A DNA stretch of 20,407 nucleotides, taken from contig CALSCO010000717.1 in NCBI GenBank assembly GCA_943704415.1, positions 1-20,407 on the forward strand, given 5' to 3'. How positions within the stretch are numbered: position 1 is the stretch's first letter; each line of letters opens with the position of its first letter. Positions 8,571 to 20,407 of this stretch are shown piece after piece. Under the pieces are notes generated by a model. That model saw only the letters and a program-made list of their open reading frames with translations, had not been told where the DNA came from and made no database searches. The stretch is from Parvularia atlantis (Eukaryota > Opisthokonta > Rotosphaerida). Both the position numbers and the translations under genes were made by a program.

Positions 8571-11500
8571 ATGCTGCCTCGCAAGCGGTGTGGTATCGCG
8601 CGGCGTCCAGCGTGGCGGCCGTGCCGTGGCTTAACCGCGCTCCGTTCCGCCGCAGCGCCGGCGGGCTGCAGCACGACTACCGCCAGCGCCGCGCGTTCCC
8701 GCGGCCGCAGGCGTTCCCGCCGGACCTGTTTAAGCGGTGCGTGGCGGCTGCGCGGCTGCGCCGCGGGTTGAGGCGCGCCGCCAGCGACCGCGAACACCAT
8801 GAAGCGGCAGTGACCGCGGCGGCCGCGCGAGACATTGCGGCGGCCACGGCGTCGGCGGCGGCAGCCGTGAGCGCGGCGTCGTCGGGGATGGGCAGCTCGG
8901 GTGCGATCGGCGGCGGCAGCACGTCGGCGTCATCGATCGCCGCGGCCTCGACCGTGAGCACGACGGCGGCGGCAGCGGCGGCCGCGGCGGCGGCGGGCGA
9001 CGGGGCCGTGCAGACGTCGGCGCTGGCGCTGTTTGTGACCAAGTCAACGGACAAAGCGCGCACGCGCACTTGTGCGGATCGCGCTTCGGCTGACGGCAGG
9101 ACCCGCACGCGCAGAAAGCTGACAACTACGAGCGCTTCCTGCGCAAGCTCGAGAGCCGCGCGGTCAAGGCCGACATCATCGTCGACCAGCTCGGCATCGA
9201 CCACGTCTCGATCCGCAAGAAGGTCACCGCGCGCACGAGCATGTTCTTTCGCAGCCAGGTTGAGAAGCCCGTCTACGTGCGCCCCTCGCCCTCGGTGCGT
9301 GCTTGCCTGCTCGCACGCGGGCGCAGACAGCCGATGCTCGCCCCTCGCGCGCGGCAGGAGGAGCGCGTGTACCACTACGTCGTCGCCGCGGTCTTGCAGC
9401 CGCTCGACCCCTCGCCCAACATCTCGGTGCTCGAGGCCTCGCGCAAGCGCTGGCATGACTGGCTGCACACGGGCAGCGACGTCATGCTCGGCGAGCTGCC
9501 TGCCAGCCCCGGCGCCGCATCCGCTGCTGCTGCCGAGCCGTCGGGCGAGCGGCGGCCAAGTGCGCGCAGCCGGCGCCTGCTGAGCACCACGTCGCTGTCG
9601 TCCACGGAGGGCGATGACAGCTTCACGCTGACGCGCCGGCTGCAGCCGCTCGCCTTTCCGGTAGTGCCGGGCATCCTCGTCTCGACTGCGTCGACACCCG
9701 ACCCGGTCTCGGCCACCGACGACGAGGCGCACGAGCTGCCGCGCATCGTGCTCGGCCGCGGCGACGGCGCCACCAGCCCGTACGACATCGCGCTCGACGA
9801 CCTGCGCCACCAGACCGCCGCACACGCAGACGCGCTCCCGGGCATGCCACGCAGCGAGTCATGGGAGCTGGTGCACATGGCGGGTGCGCCGCTCGCCGCA
9901 CGCGCTGGCCGCGCGACAATGCGGTGCTCACGCATGCGCAGGCGACCCGCCGTCGCCACCGTCGCCCAGCAACGAGCTCGCAGACGTGGGCGCGGCGAGC
10001 TCCTCGCGCCAGCTGCGCGAGGCAGATGTGGAGGACGCGCTACGCGAGGCGCTGTCGATGGCGATGACGACCGGGTCGTCGTCGATCAACCTGCACACCC
10101 CCGTCACCGCCTCGCCGCCGAGCACGGCCCCGGCGCTGCACGAGAGCCCGCAGTTCCTCGCGAAAAAGATGGCGCAGGACATGGCCGAGCTCGGCATCGC
10201 GGCCGGTGCGCGGTGCACGGACGCCGGCTGTGTCTGCCTCACACCGCAGGCGCACGTGGCAGGCAACCTGCGCACGTCGCTCGCCAAGACGTACAAGGAG
10301 TGGGAGCTGCTGAACACACTGCAAAAGGTCGGTGCGGGCCACACGCGTGCGCACGAGACTGATGCCGTCGTCGCAGGTGTTCCAGATCGAGCCCGAGACG
10401 AACAAGCGCATCATCGCGCACGAGCGCAAGCGCGCGTCGAACGAGGAGGTGCGGTGCCGCGGGCCGGTGCAGCGCGTTTGCCAACAGGCGGCGCGCAGCT
10501 GCTCCTGTTTGACTTCAGCCTGCGCGTCGCTGCGCTGTCGGCGCATCCAGTGTACGCGGCCGACTCGTTCCCGGTGTGCATGCATGCTGCTCTGTGTACC
10601 TGTGCTTGCTCACAACGCGTGCGCATGCAGACCGCCGCTGGCTACCTCGCCTGGGTGCAGCGCGAGCTGATCGAGGTGGCGCAGCGCACGTCGACGCTCA
10701 GCGCCAAGGACCAAGCCAGCATGAGCAACACGCGCCGCGCGCTGCTCGCAAGGGTGCGCTGGCGTGCGTGTCGGCATGCTTAGGGCCGTGCATGACCGTG
10801 CCGCGGACGCAGCGCGAGGCGAGTTTTGTCGGGCGGCTGCACATCGAAGGTACGTGGTGCTGTAGACTTGTGCGCCTCCCTGACGCGGTCGCGCCTGACA
10901 GTGCTAGGCGTGGGCGAGGCCGCGTGCGAGAGTGCGGCCTGCACGTGCGCGCGCGCGCTGGGCATCGCTCACCGCGACGCACGCAGCCTTGGCGAGCTCG
11001 TTCGGCCTCAAAGACGCGGCCGACTTTCCATGGAACGACGTCGACGGTGTCATGTGCGCTCGTGACTGCTCGACTGGACACGGCTCTGATGCGCACGGTA
11101 CAGCCACGTCACGCACGCCGCGTCGCACATCCGCCTCGAGCTCGTCAGCTATGACGGCATCAGCTTTGCGCACCTGCACACGACGTCGCTGGTCCGACCG
11201 GGCGTGCAATGTGACGGCTCTTGTGTGCAGGCCGCTGCGCTGACGCGTGCTGGCGTACGCAGTGCCGTCGCACGAGGTCGTCGGCGTGATCTCGCTGCCG
11301 ATGTCGCAGCTGGCGCAACAGCGCGAGGGCGTCATTGTCGCCGCCCTGCCGCTCGAGCAGCGCTGGTCGCCCGCGCAGCTCACGCCGCTCGTCGTGCGCA
11401 TCGTCTTCAAGTGGCAGAAGGTGACGCCCGGACGTCTGCCCGCATGCTCGGCCCTGACCAGTCGCACATAGGACAACTTTTACGCGATTACCGACCACTA

Positions 11501-14304
11501 CAGTGCGGCCGAGGCGCACTCAGTGGGCCCGGCTGATTCGCTGTGCGCACAGCCGTGTACCAGTACCTCGCGCGGCGGGCGATGGACAGCGACATCCACC
11601 AGGGCCTCACGGGCGTGCCGTTCCCGTCCGCGTCCGTGAGCGAGCTGATCGAGCGCTACGGCCAGCGCTACGGCGTGCGCCTGACGTTCCGGCTGATTGC
11701 GTGCGTGTATGCAGCCGGGCCCGTGCACGGCTTTGACGGTCCACGCGCACGCACGCACGCTAGCGACTTTGAAATCATGTGCGAGAAGCTGGTCGACACG
11801 GGCGAGCTCGAGGTGCCAGTCGTCCTTGCGGCGTCGGACCGGCTCGTGAAGGCGCTCAACGGCGAGCGGCACATGATCAACACGGTCGAGGTGGGTCCCG
11901 CTCGATTGCCGCGCCGCATGACGACGCTGACGTGCGTCGCCACGCACGCCAGCGCAACATGCTCGGGCGATCGATCGAGCAGCTGCGCAGCCACCTGATC
12001 AACCGGCTGGAAAAGTACCGCGAGTGCTTCCCGACAACGCAGCCGATGACCGTGTGCAAGAACGCGATCAGCCTGCTGCGTCAGGTCGTCCTGCTGCAGC
12101 AGATCCTCGACGGCGACGTGCACACAAGCCTGAGCTTCCAGGACCTGCTGCGCGACTGCATCCGCGTGCGCGCACACGTATGTCGTGCGGCAGCCGCGGC
12201 AGGCTCACGCGGCGCGGCAGGCCAACGGCGCCTACATGCTGCGCATGATGGAGGGCCTGACGGAGGAGCAGCGCTCGTTCGGCCGCGCCGATGCGATCAA
12301 GATCATGGCCGAGTTTTTGCTGCCGGAGCTTGTGGCCGACGAGCGCTTCTACACGGACGCCTTCCCAATGTGCGCGCGGGCCTGCGCGCCCGTACGCGTC
12401 TCACGCTGCGATCGCGCGCGCGCGCCAGCCCCGTCTTGCCGCTGTCGTCGACCGTGCTGTTCCAGGGCTTGACGCAGGTGACTGAGGCGTTCCTGCCCGA
12501 GTACGAGTTTGCCTACACGCACTCGGTCGTGTGGTTCCGCGGGTACCGCGCGCTCAAGCGGCTGAACGACCGCTTCGGCGCCAACCTTGACCGGTGCGCT
12601 GAGGTGCACGCCCTGCCGCCGTGGCTCAAGTCGGCGCGCGTAGGAGCATCATTGAGCCGTTCCCGCTCGACCGCTGGTACAAGCCGTCGCTCAACAAGTG
12701 GCTCGCGATGCTCAACACGCACGTGCACGACTACGTCCAGGTGGGCGGGATGGACGTGGTGCGGCGGCAGCTCTGCACGCTGATGTGGCGATCGCTCACA
12801 CGCTCGCGCGCGCTTGTCGCAGTGGACAATGACGTCGCAGTCGCGCCTGCACAGCGATAACGTCGTCGAGCTGTTTTACTGGCTCGAGGCCGTGCTCGGG
12901 CTGTTGCACAACTTTGTCTGGGCCAAGCCTGAGACGGCCAGCGACGTGCTTACGCGCTTCAGCGAGGTGCGTGGGTGACCCGTGCGCAGCAGCGGCTGGC
13001 GGCTGACGGCACACATGCGGACAGACCGTCAGCGCCGAGGTGAGCCTGCTGGGCGTGCGCACGCTCGACTTTGCGCTCAAGCACCGCACGCTCGAGACCG
13101 TGGAGAAGGTGAGCGCGCAAATGGGTGCAGCCGTGGTGCGCTGGACGGCTGAATTATGCGTCGCGCTGCCCAGACGACGTCGTGGCGGCCGATGTGGGCG
13201 CGCTCGGGCAAAGACGGGTCCAGCTCGGCCAACGTCGACCGCAAGTTGGCCAGCGGGCAGGTGGACCGCAAGGTGAAGACGCTACGGCGCGTGCGCGCGC
13301 GTCACACGCCTGATGCCCACGCCGCGCAGCTGTGCGTGCTCCTGAACAACATCGGCCTGTGCCAGCGCTGGCTGGAAAAGCTCGAGGGCTCAACGATGGC
13401 ACTGTTGGATCTGCAGCTCAAGCAGACCGAGCCGGAGCTGCGTGCCGACTACCTGCCGTCCGACTACCCGATCGAGCAGGTGCGCGCTCGTCGGCGGTGC
13501 CACGCCGTCTGCTCAACGTGCCCTCAGCTCTTCCGCACGTGCGATTCGAGCTTGCGCGAGGTGCTCGACCGGCTCGTGCAGCGCACGATGCGGCCGCTGC
13601 GCGAGCACATTGTCAAGGACGTGACGGACCTCGTGGGCGCGCTGCAGCGGCTGCGCTACGGCATGAAGCTCGAGCCTGGGGCCAACAGCAGCAACCTGCG
13701 GACGTGCGTCTGTGCGCTTGCCCTGCGCAGCGCAGGTTGAGTGTGGGGGGTGCGCGCGCCCCGACGTAGCGACATTGTCGACGTCGAGACCGAGCTGGCC
13801 AAGGCCGTGAACCCGCTCGTGACGCGCACGGGCCTGTTTGTGGAGGCGTCGGCTCTTGTGCTGTATGACCGGTGCGCTCTGGCCCGGCTGCGCTCTGCCG
13901 GCGTGTGCTTGCTTACCGTGCGCGCTGACGTGTGTGCAGCGTGTTTATGACGATGCAGCTCAAGGTGTTTGAGGCCGTGATCGAGCACCTCTCGAGCGCC
14001 GTGCACGACGACGCCTTCCGCGGCGCGGTGCAGCAGGACCCGCTGCTCGCGACTTACGTCGTGCGCTGTGTGGACGTGCGTCGGCTGCGCATGGCGTGGC
14101 GATGGCTCACGCGCCCGGCACGCGCACGCACAGATGATCAAGATGTTTTTCGGTGAGGGCGACAACGCGCTGAGTGCGCTGCACATCGAGCAGACGTCGC
14201 AGGATCTCGTCGCGTTCCTCAAAACTGGCATCGTCGTCTCGCCCGGGCCGTCGCCCCTCCGCGCCGTCGTGGCGCGCCCGTCCGCGTCGAGTGGGTTCGA
14301 ATGA
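8571..14304 (+). CDS. Munc13/UNC-13-like protein (fungal Ync13-type, MUN homology)
   Basis: Fungal relatives of UNC-13/Munc13 act at the plasma membrane in exocytosis and endocytosis during growth and septation. About 29 introns break the gene. I start at ATG 8571 because its exon joins across a CTTAAC...CAG intron to AGGLQHDYRQRRAFPRPQAF. The N-terminal part has Ala-rich and Ser-rich low-complexity sequence (about 8810-9000, 9500-9620). The conserved part follows: YERFLRKLESRAVKADIIVD, ERVYHYVVAAVLQPLDPSPN, GYLAWVQRELIEVAQRTSTL, a beta-rich C2-like stretch (about 10820-11430; ASHIRLELVSYDGISFAH, LTPLVVRIVFKWQK), ITDHYTVYQYLARRAMDSDI, YEFAYTHSVVWFRGYRALKR, RLHSDNVVELFYWLEAVLGL, LCVLLNNIGLCQRWLEKLEG (MHD1-like), and LVTRTGLFVEASALVLYDR to MFFGEGDNALSAL (MHD2-like). 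Two introns (9056-9114, 11202-11262) need GC donors. The junction near 12960-13040 is ambiguous. The family call is from motifs and architecture; the C2 call is weaker. Confidence 0.75.
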
Positions 14305-14386
14305 CACAATAACGCCGCACGTGTACAACAGGCACGACATACATAACGGTGCACACACGACATCCGGCGACGGCCCGGGTGCGCGC

Positions 14387-14689
14387 TCAGGTCGCGACCG
14401 CGGGCGACGAGAGGATGACGAACCACGCGTGAATCTGTGGACACGCGCACGCACGCGTGAGACCGGCCAGTACTGTGGCAGTGTGCGCACCACGCCCGGC
14501 AGCCAGCCGAGGAGTGTCAGGAGGATGTTGATCAGCAGCGAGACGCCGCAGCCGCGACGGATGCCCACGGCCAGCGCTGTGCGCGCGTGATCAGGCGTGA
14601 GCGACGCGCGCGGTCACTGGCGGCCAACGCCCGGGGGACGCACGCGGCAGGAGGATGGCCACGATGAGCAAGAGGATCGTCTGGAGCAT
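14387..14689 (-). CDS. PMP3: Pmp3 family small membrane protein (plasma membrane proteolipid 3)
   Basis: Pmp3 is a two-helix hydrophobic protein of the plasma membrane whose loss in yeast disturbs membrane potential and cation tolerance. Three exons, 14689-14644, 14576-14491 and 14434-14387, join with correct phase into 59 residues. They read MLQTILLLIVAILLPPLAVG, then RRGCGVSLLINILLTLLGWL, then PGVIHAWFVILSSPAVAT. Length, the LLP-PLAV turn, the GCG before helix 2 and the LPGVIHAW end all fit the family exactly. Introns have GTGCGT and GTGCGC donors. The stop is convergent with the Munc13-like gene, 82 bp apart. Upstream lies a pyrimidine-rich tract on the coding strand. Confidence 0.93.
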
Positions 14690-14921
14690 GGTGGCTGGCG
14701 GCGCGGCGGTGGCTGGCAGCGGCGGCGGCGACGAAAGTGAGGAGGAGGAAGAAGAGGCAGGTCGCTGGGAAGTGACGCGAGTGTCAGCCGCAGCCAGTGC
14801 AAGCTCTCGTCCTGACCGTCCCCCCGAAAAAGGAGCGACCAATCTCCTGTTGCCGGGCGATTTGGCATGGCCATTTTCTGGCTCTTTTGCCTCGCCGTCC
14901 GAGTTCTGCTCGCTGCTCGCG
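14690..14921. promoter_or_regulatory. Divergent intergenic region with CT-rich tract upstream of PMP3
   Basis: This 232-bp gap between the PMP3 start (minus) and the unrecognised gene (plus) holds no supported gene. On the minus strand it contains a strong pyrimidine tract at about 14733-14765 (plus strand: gaaagtgaggaggaggaaga and neighbours), 45-75 bases upstream of the PMP3 ATG. CT-rich tracts in this position are common in promoters of strongly expressed fungal genes. The role is inferred; no TATA box is evident. Confidence 0.4.
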
Positions 14922-15463
14922 ATGTCGTCCACAACGCCCAGCGCCTCTGCCGGCACGTCGTCGAAGCACACGTGTGTGCAAGCGGTCAATTTCGGTGCCG
15001 GCAGCTCACACGCGCGCGCAGTGCTTCGTGCAGGGACGACGATGAGCTGCACGAGATAGAGCCTGGACAAGTTGTCATGTCCAAGAAGGGTGCTACGGCG
15101 CTGGACCTCAGACTGCGTTGCGGCCTAAACGTGGAGCGTGATGGCCGCAATCGTATTTCGTTCATTATTCAAGCAAAAGGCGGCGAAGATCCACGCCCTG
15201 GAAAACCGAAAGTGCTTGACACTGGCAAGCCGTTCAGCCCGTCCCTGATCTCGTCTGATTTCATCGAACCAGTTGCGGCGATGCTTGTGGACGGCCTGCC
15301 CTGTGACGACGTGGTGCTCGTCTTCGTCACGCTGCACCGACTTACGCTGCGCAACATGAACGATCCGCTGGGCAAGCTGATCGCGCCGGGCGGGCCGCCA
15401 ACGTCGCGGCATGCTTTTCGTGGGCAGGGACCAGCTCGCGTTGTTTTTGCCGTGCTTTGCTGA
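14922..15463 (+). CDS. Unrecognised protein, two-exon model, less GC-biased codons
   Basis: I do not recognise this protein. Exon 14922-14971 joins across a GTGTGT...CAG intron to 15034-15463, giving 159 residues. The start is Ser/Thr-rich (MSSTTPSASAGTSSKHT), followed by an acidic DDDELHEIEPGQ. A continuous, non-repetitive body follows (VMSKKGATALDLRLRCGLNV, ISFIIQAKGGEDPRPGKP, SSDFIEPVAAMLVDGLP, DDVVLVFVTLHRLTLRNMND) and has the mixed composition of a folded domain. Codons such as AAA, GAA, ATT, CGT and CTT are frequent here and rare in the neighbours. Near the end, the frame one base over reads a plausible LFVGRDQLALFLPCFAERLR tail stopping at 15491, so the true C-terminus may involve a further intron or a sequence error. 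The minus strand gives only Arg/His-rich frames. Confidence 0.5.
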
Positions 15464-15537
15464 GCGCCTCCGAGTCCACATCGCCGCCTGAGCTGACCCT
15501 GCCTGTGAGCTTGCTGTTTGTGTGTGCACGGCCAAAG

Positions 15538-16144
15538 CTAGGGGTCCTGCGAGATGCACCCGGCGGGCTCGGACTGCTCGATGGTGGCGATTTGGGGCAG
15601 GTCGACACCGCGAAAGGTGATGAGCAGGAACCACGCGTGGAGCTGGCGTCGGTACACGCGGTTTCAGTTCGTTGGCCGATCGGCGCTGTGTGCGGCGCAC
15701 CACTCCAGGGAACCAGACTGCGCGCGCGGGTGCGGGTGCGGGTGCGGGTGCGCGCGCGGGTGCGGGTGCGGGTGCGGGTGCGGGGTCAGCGCGGGTGCAT
15801 GCATCGGTGGCGGCACACGCACGCAGTAGGGTCAGCACGACGTTCACGACGAACTGGAGCGAGCCGGGGCCGACTGCGCGCGCGCCGGGTTGGACGGTCA
15901 GGGCACTGGGCGGGCCGACCAGCTGCGAACGCACGCCGCACGCCCACGGCCAGCGCTGTTCGCGGGTGGCGCGTGCGGCGGGATGCGCGTCAGCGCGCGC
16001 TGCGATGCCGATGGGGCAGGCGGGACACGCACGGGGCAGGAAGACGGCGACGATCAGCAGCAGCTTGTCGCGCAGCCTGCGGCGCAGCCGTCTCAGTGCC
16101 TTGCGCGCGTCTGTATGCGCGGGCGGGGCGCACGGGGGCCGCAT
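15538..16144 (-). CDS. Second Pmp3/SNA-type two-helix membrane protein
   Basis: Six exons, 16144-16134, 16076-16033, 15955-15935, 15873-15823, 15717-15701 and 15642-15538, join with consistent phase into 82 residues. The product reads MRPPLRDKLLLIVAVFLPPL, AVGVRLGPGSLQFVVNVVLT, then LLLWFPGVLHAWFLLITF and a 28-residue polar tail ending in CISQDP. This is the Pmp3/SNA fold: LLLIVAVFLPPLAV, a turn, a second helix, then FPGVLHAW. The tail is longer than in Pmp3, as in yeast Sna2/Sna3/Sna4, which are vacuolar-route proteins; no PPxY motif for Rsp5 binding is seen. Exons of 11, 21 and 17 nt are microexons, so automated prediction may miss the gene. The first exon is the least certain: without intron 1 the same ATG would give an Arg-rich N-terminus of about 30 residues. 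Confidence 0.8.
15721..15780. repeat. Perfect 30-bp tandem duplication, GGGTGC-rich, G-quadruplex-prone
   Basis: Bases 15721-15750 and 15751-15780 are identical. Each 30-bp copy starts with CGCGCGC and carries four GGG runs spaced by TGC; a further GGGG follows at 15782-15785. The plus strand therefore has nine G-runs within about 60 bases, a strong quadruplex pattern. The block sits inside the intron between exons 4 and 5 (15718-15822) of the minus-strand SNA-type gene, so the G-rich strand is the transcription template. Confidence 0.95.
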
Positions 16145-16244
16145 TCGCAAGGAGGGGTCGCGGGCTGTTCGGGACGGCGCGGGCGGTCGAGTATGAGCGA
16201 CACCGGCGCTGCCGAGGACTGACTGACGGTTGCGTGCGGGCAGG
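16145..16244. promoter_or_regulatory. Short divergent gap between SNA-type gene and small membrane protein
   Basis: About 100 bp separate the two starts. The plus strand has GTATGA at 16192-16197 and CTGACTGAC...CAG ending at 16243. Together these could be an intron in the 5' leader of the plus gene or could join an upstream coding exon. No TATA box was seen. Confidence 0.3.
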
Positions 16245-16460
16245 ATGCGGCAGGGACTGGGCCTCGTCGCGATGGCCGTGGTGGTCGGCGGTGCGTGCGC
16301 GCAGACGAGCCCGCACGGGGGGCGCGCACCTCACAGCCGCGCGCACACCTCAGTCGTCTCGGGCATGTACATCTTCCAGCCGCTGCTCGAGCACGACCGG
16401 CGCGAACGGGAGGCTAAGGCAGCATCGGCCGCACCGCCGACGACAGGCCATGATGTGTGA
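16245..16460 (+). CDS. Small single-pass membrane protein (about 50 residues)
   Basis: Exon 16245-16290 joins exon 16354-16460 across a GTGCGT...CTCAG intron. The product begins MRQGLGLVAMAVVVGVVSGM, continues YIFQPLLEHDRREREAKA and ends TTGHDV. Splicing fuses two hydrophobic halves into one continuous helix of about 20 residues, followed by a charged helix and a polar tail. That layout resembles small mitochondrial inner-membrane or assembly proteins, but I cannot name a family. An upstream coding exon joined through the GTATGA donor at 16192 would be in frame (…LFGTARAVE-MRQGL), so the true N-terminus may be longer. The gene is convergent with rsp5, 110 bp apart. Confidence 0.5.
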   Translation: MRQGLGLVAMAVVVGGACAQTSPHGGRAPHSRAHTSVVSGMYIFQPLLEHDRREREAKAASAAPPTTGHDV

Positions 16461-16570
16461 AGCAGCAAGGTATGGAGGGCGCGTGGACCGCTACACATGA
16501 CGGGGGAGGCAAAGAGAGCACAAGGACGCAGACAAGAACAACGTGTGAGTGAGTGCGCGCGCAGCCCTCC

Positions 16571-20297
<3,727 letters not shown>

Positions 20298-20407
20298 TGC
20301 GGTGCGGCGTGCGTGATCCGGCGGCGGGCGGCGGTGCGGGCCGTGGACGCGCGGGCGCGCGGCCAGGAGAGAGGAAGGAGAGCGAGAAAGCGGTCAGAGG
20401 GGGATGC
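20298..20407. other. Edge region: probable 5' part or leader intron of RSP5
   Basis: On the minus strand this stretch holds CTGACCGCTTTCTCGCTCTC and further pyrimidines, then GC-rich sequence. The frame leading into the C2 domain is open from an in-frame TGA near the edge but contains no ATG. A CTGAC plus pyrimidine tract and a possible AAG acceptor near 20298 would fit an intron. No other gene is supported here. Confidence 0.3.

Noticed and set aside
8516-9055. Munc13-like start at ATG 8516, overlapping the transporter start codon.
   Set aside because: It requires reading through a segment with a good GTGTGG donor and CTTAAC...CAG end; the ATG at 8571 with that intron removed is simpler.
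12961-13040. Extra GC-AG intron in the Munc13-like gene starting GCGTGG at 12968.
   Set aside because: A normal GTGCGT donor with a GAG acceptor also keeps the frame, so this one was not counted among the GC introns.
14700-15070. N-terminal extension of PMP3 encoded upstream in the same minus frame.
   Set aside because: The frame is open but low-complexity (Ser/Pro runs over the CT-rich tract); the family starts at MLQT, and the CT tract fits a promoter.
15125-15463. Minus-strand Arg/His-rich frame opposite the unrecognised gene.
   Set aside because: Composition is typical of an antisense shadow; the plus frame has balanced codons and a foldable sequence.
15721-15785. Interstitial telomere repeat.
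   Set aside because: The GGGTGC unit is not a known fungal telomere repeat, is organised as a 30-bp duplication, and lies wholly inside an intron.

Overview
This window comes from a GC-rich, intron-dense fungal nuclear genome. The evidence for a eukaryote is that almost no gene is a continuous frame: conserved proteins appear only after removing many introns of about 45-105 nt. These introns nearly all start GTGCG(T/C), carry a CTGAC or CTCAC branch-like motif, and end in AG. The gene content (Rsp5, Nas6, Pmp3/SNA, Ypq, a Ync13/Munc13-like protein, mitochondrial-type malic enzyme) is fungal. High GC, short introns and gaps of roughly 30-230 bp suggest a basidiomycete with a compact genome. 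A Malassezia-like smut yeast is my first guess and a red yeast the alternative; the sequence does not settle it.

Layout, left to right: (1) 1-520, minus, 5' part of an NAD(P) malic enzyme cut by the left edge. (2) 567-2911, plus, a secreted/type I membrane protein with beta/gamma-crystallin-like motifs and three EGF-like modules. (3) 2940-3453, minus, a small coiled-coil/acidic protein ending in a Thr homopolymer. (4) 3521-4466, plus, Nas6/gankyrin. (5) 4495-7083, plus, DNA polymerase kappa. (6) 7144-8517, minus, a PQ-loop vacuolar transporter. (7) 8571-14304, plus, a very intron-rich Ync13/Munc13-like protein. (8) 14387-14689, minus, Pmp3. (9) 14922-15463, plus, an unrecognised gene with less GC-biased codons. 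(10) 15538-16144, minus, a second Pmp3/SNA-type protein. (11) 16245-16460, plus, a 50-residue single-pass membrane protein. (12) 16571-20297 and beyond, minus, the HECT ubiquitin ligase Rsp5.

There is no operon logic. Three divergent pairs have only about 46, 53 and 100 bp between start codons, and one of these gaps holds a perfect inverted repeat. Functionally, Rsp5, a SNA-family protein and a Ypq-type transporter belong to one pathway in yeast (ubiquitin-dependent vacuolar sorting), and Nas6 serves the proteasome; co-location here may be chance. No mobile element, virus-like element, tRNA, rRNA or CRISPR array was seen.

The most notable points are the EGF/crystallin-like surface protein, a set of GC-AG introns whose donor is GCGCGT (the usual GTGCGT with one changed base), the G-rich perfect 30-bp tandem duplication inside a SNA intron, and the unrecognised gene at 14922-15463. 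All splice models were worked out by eye.
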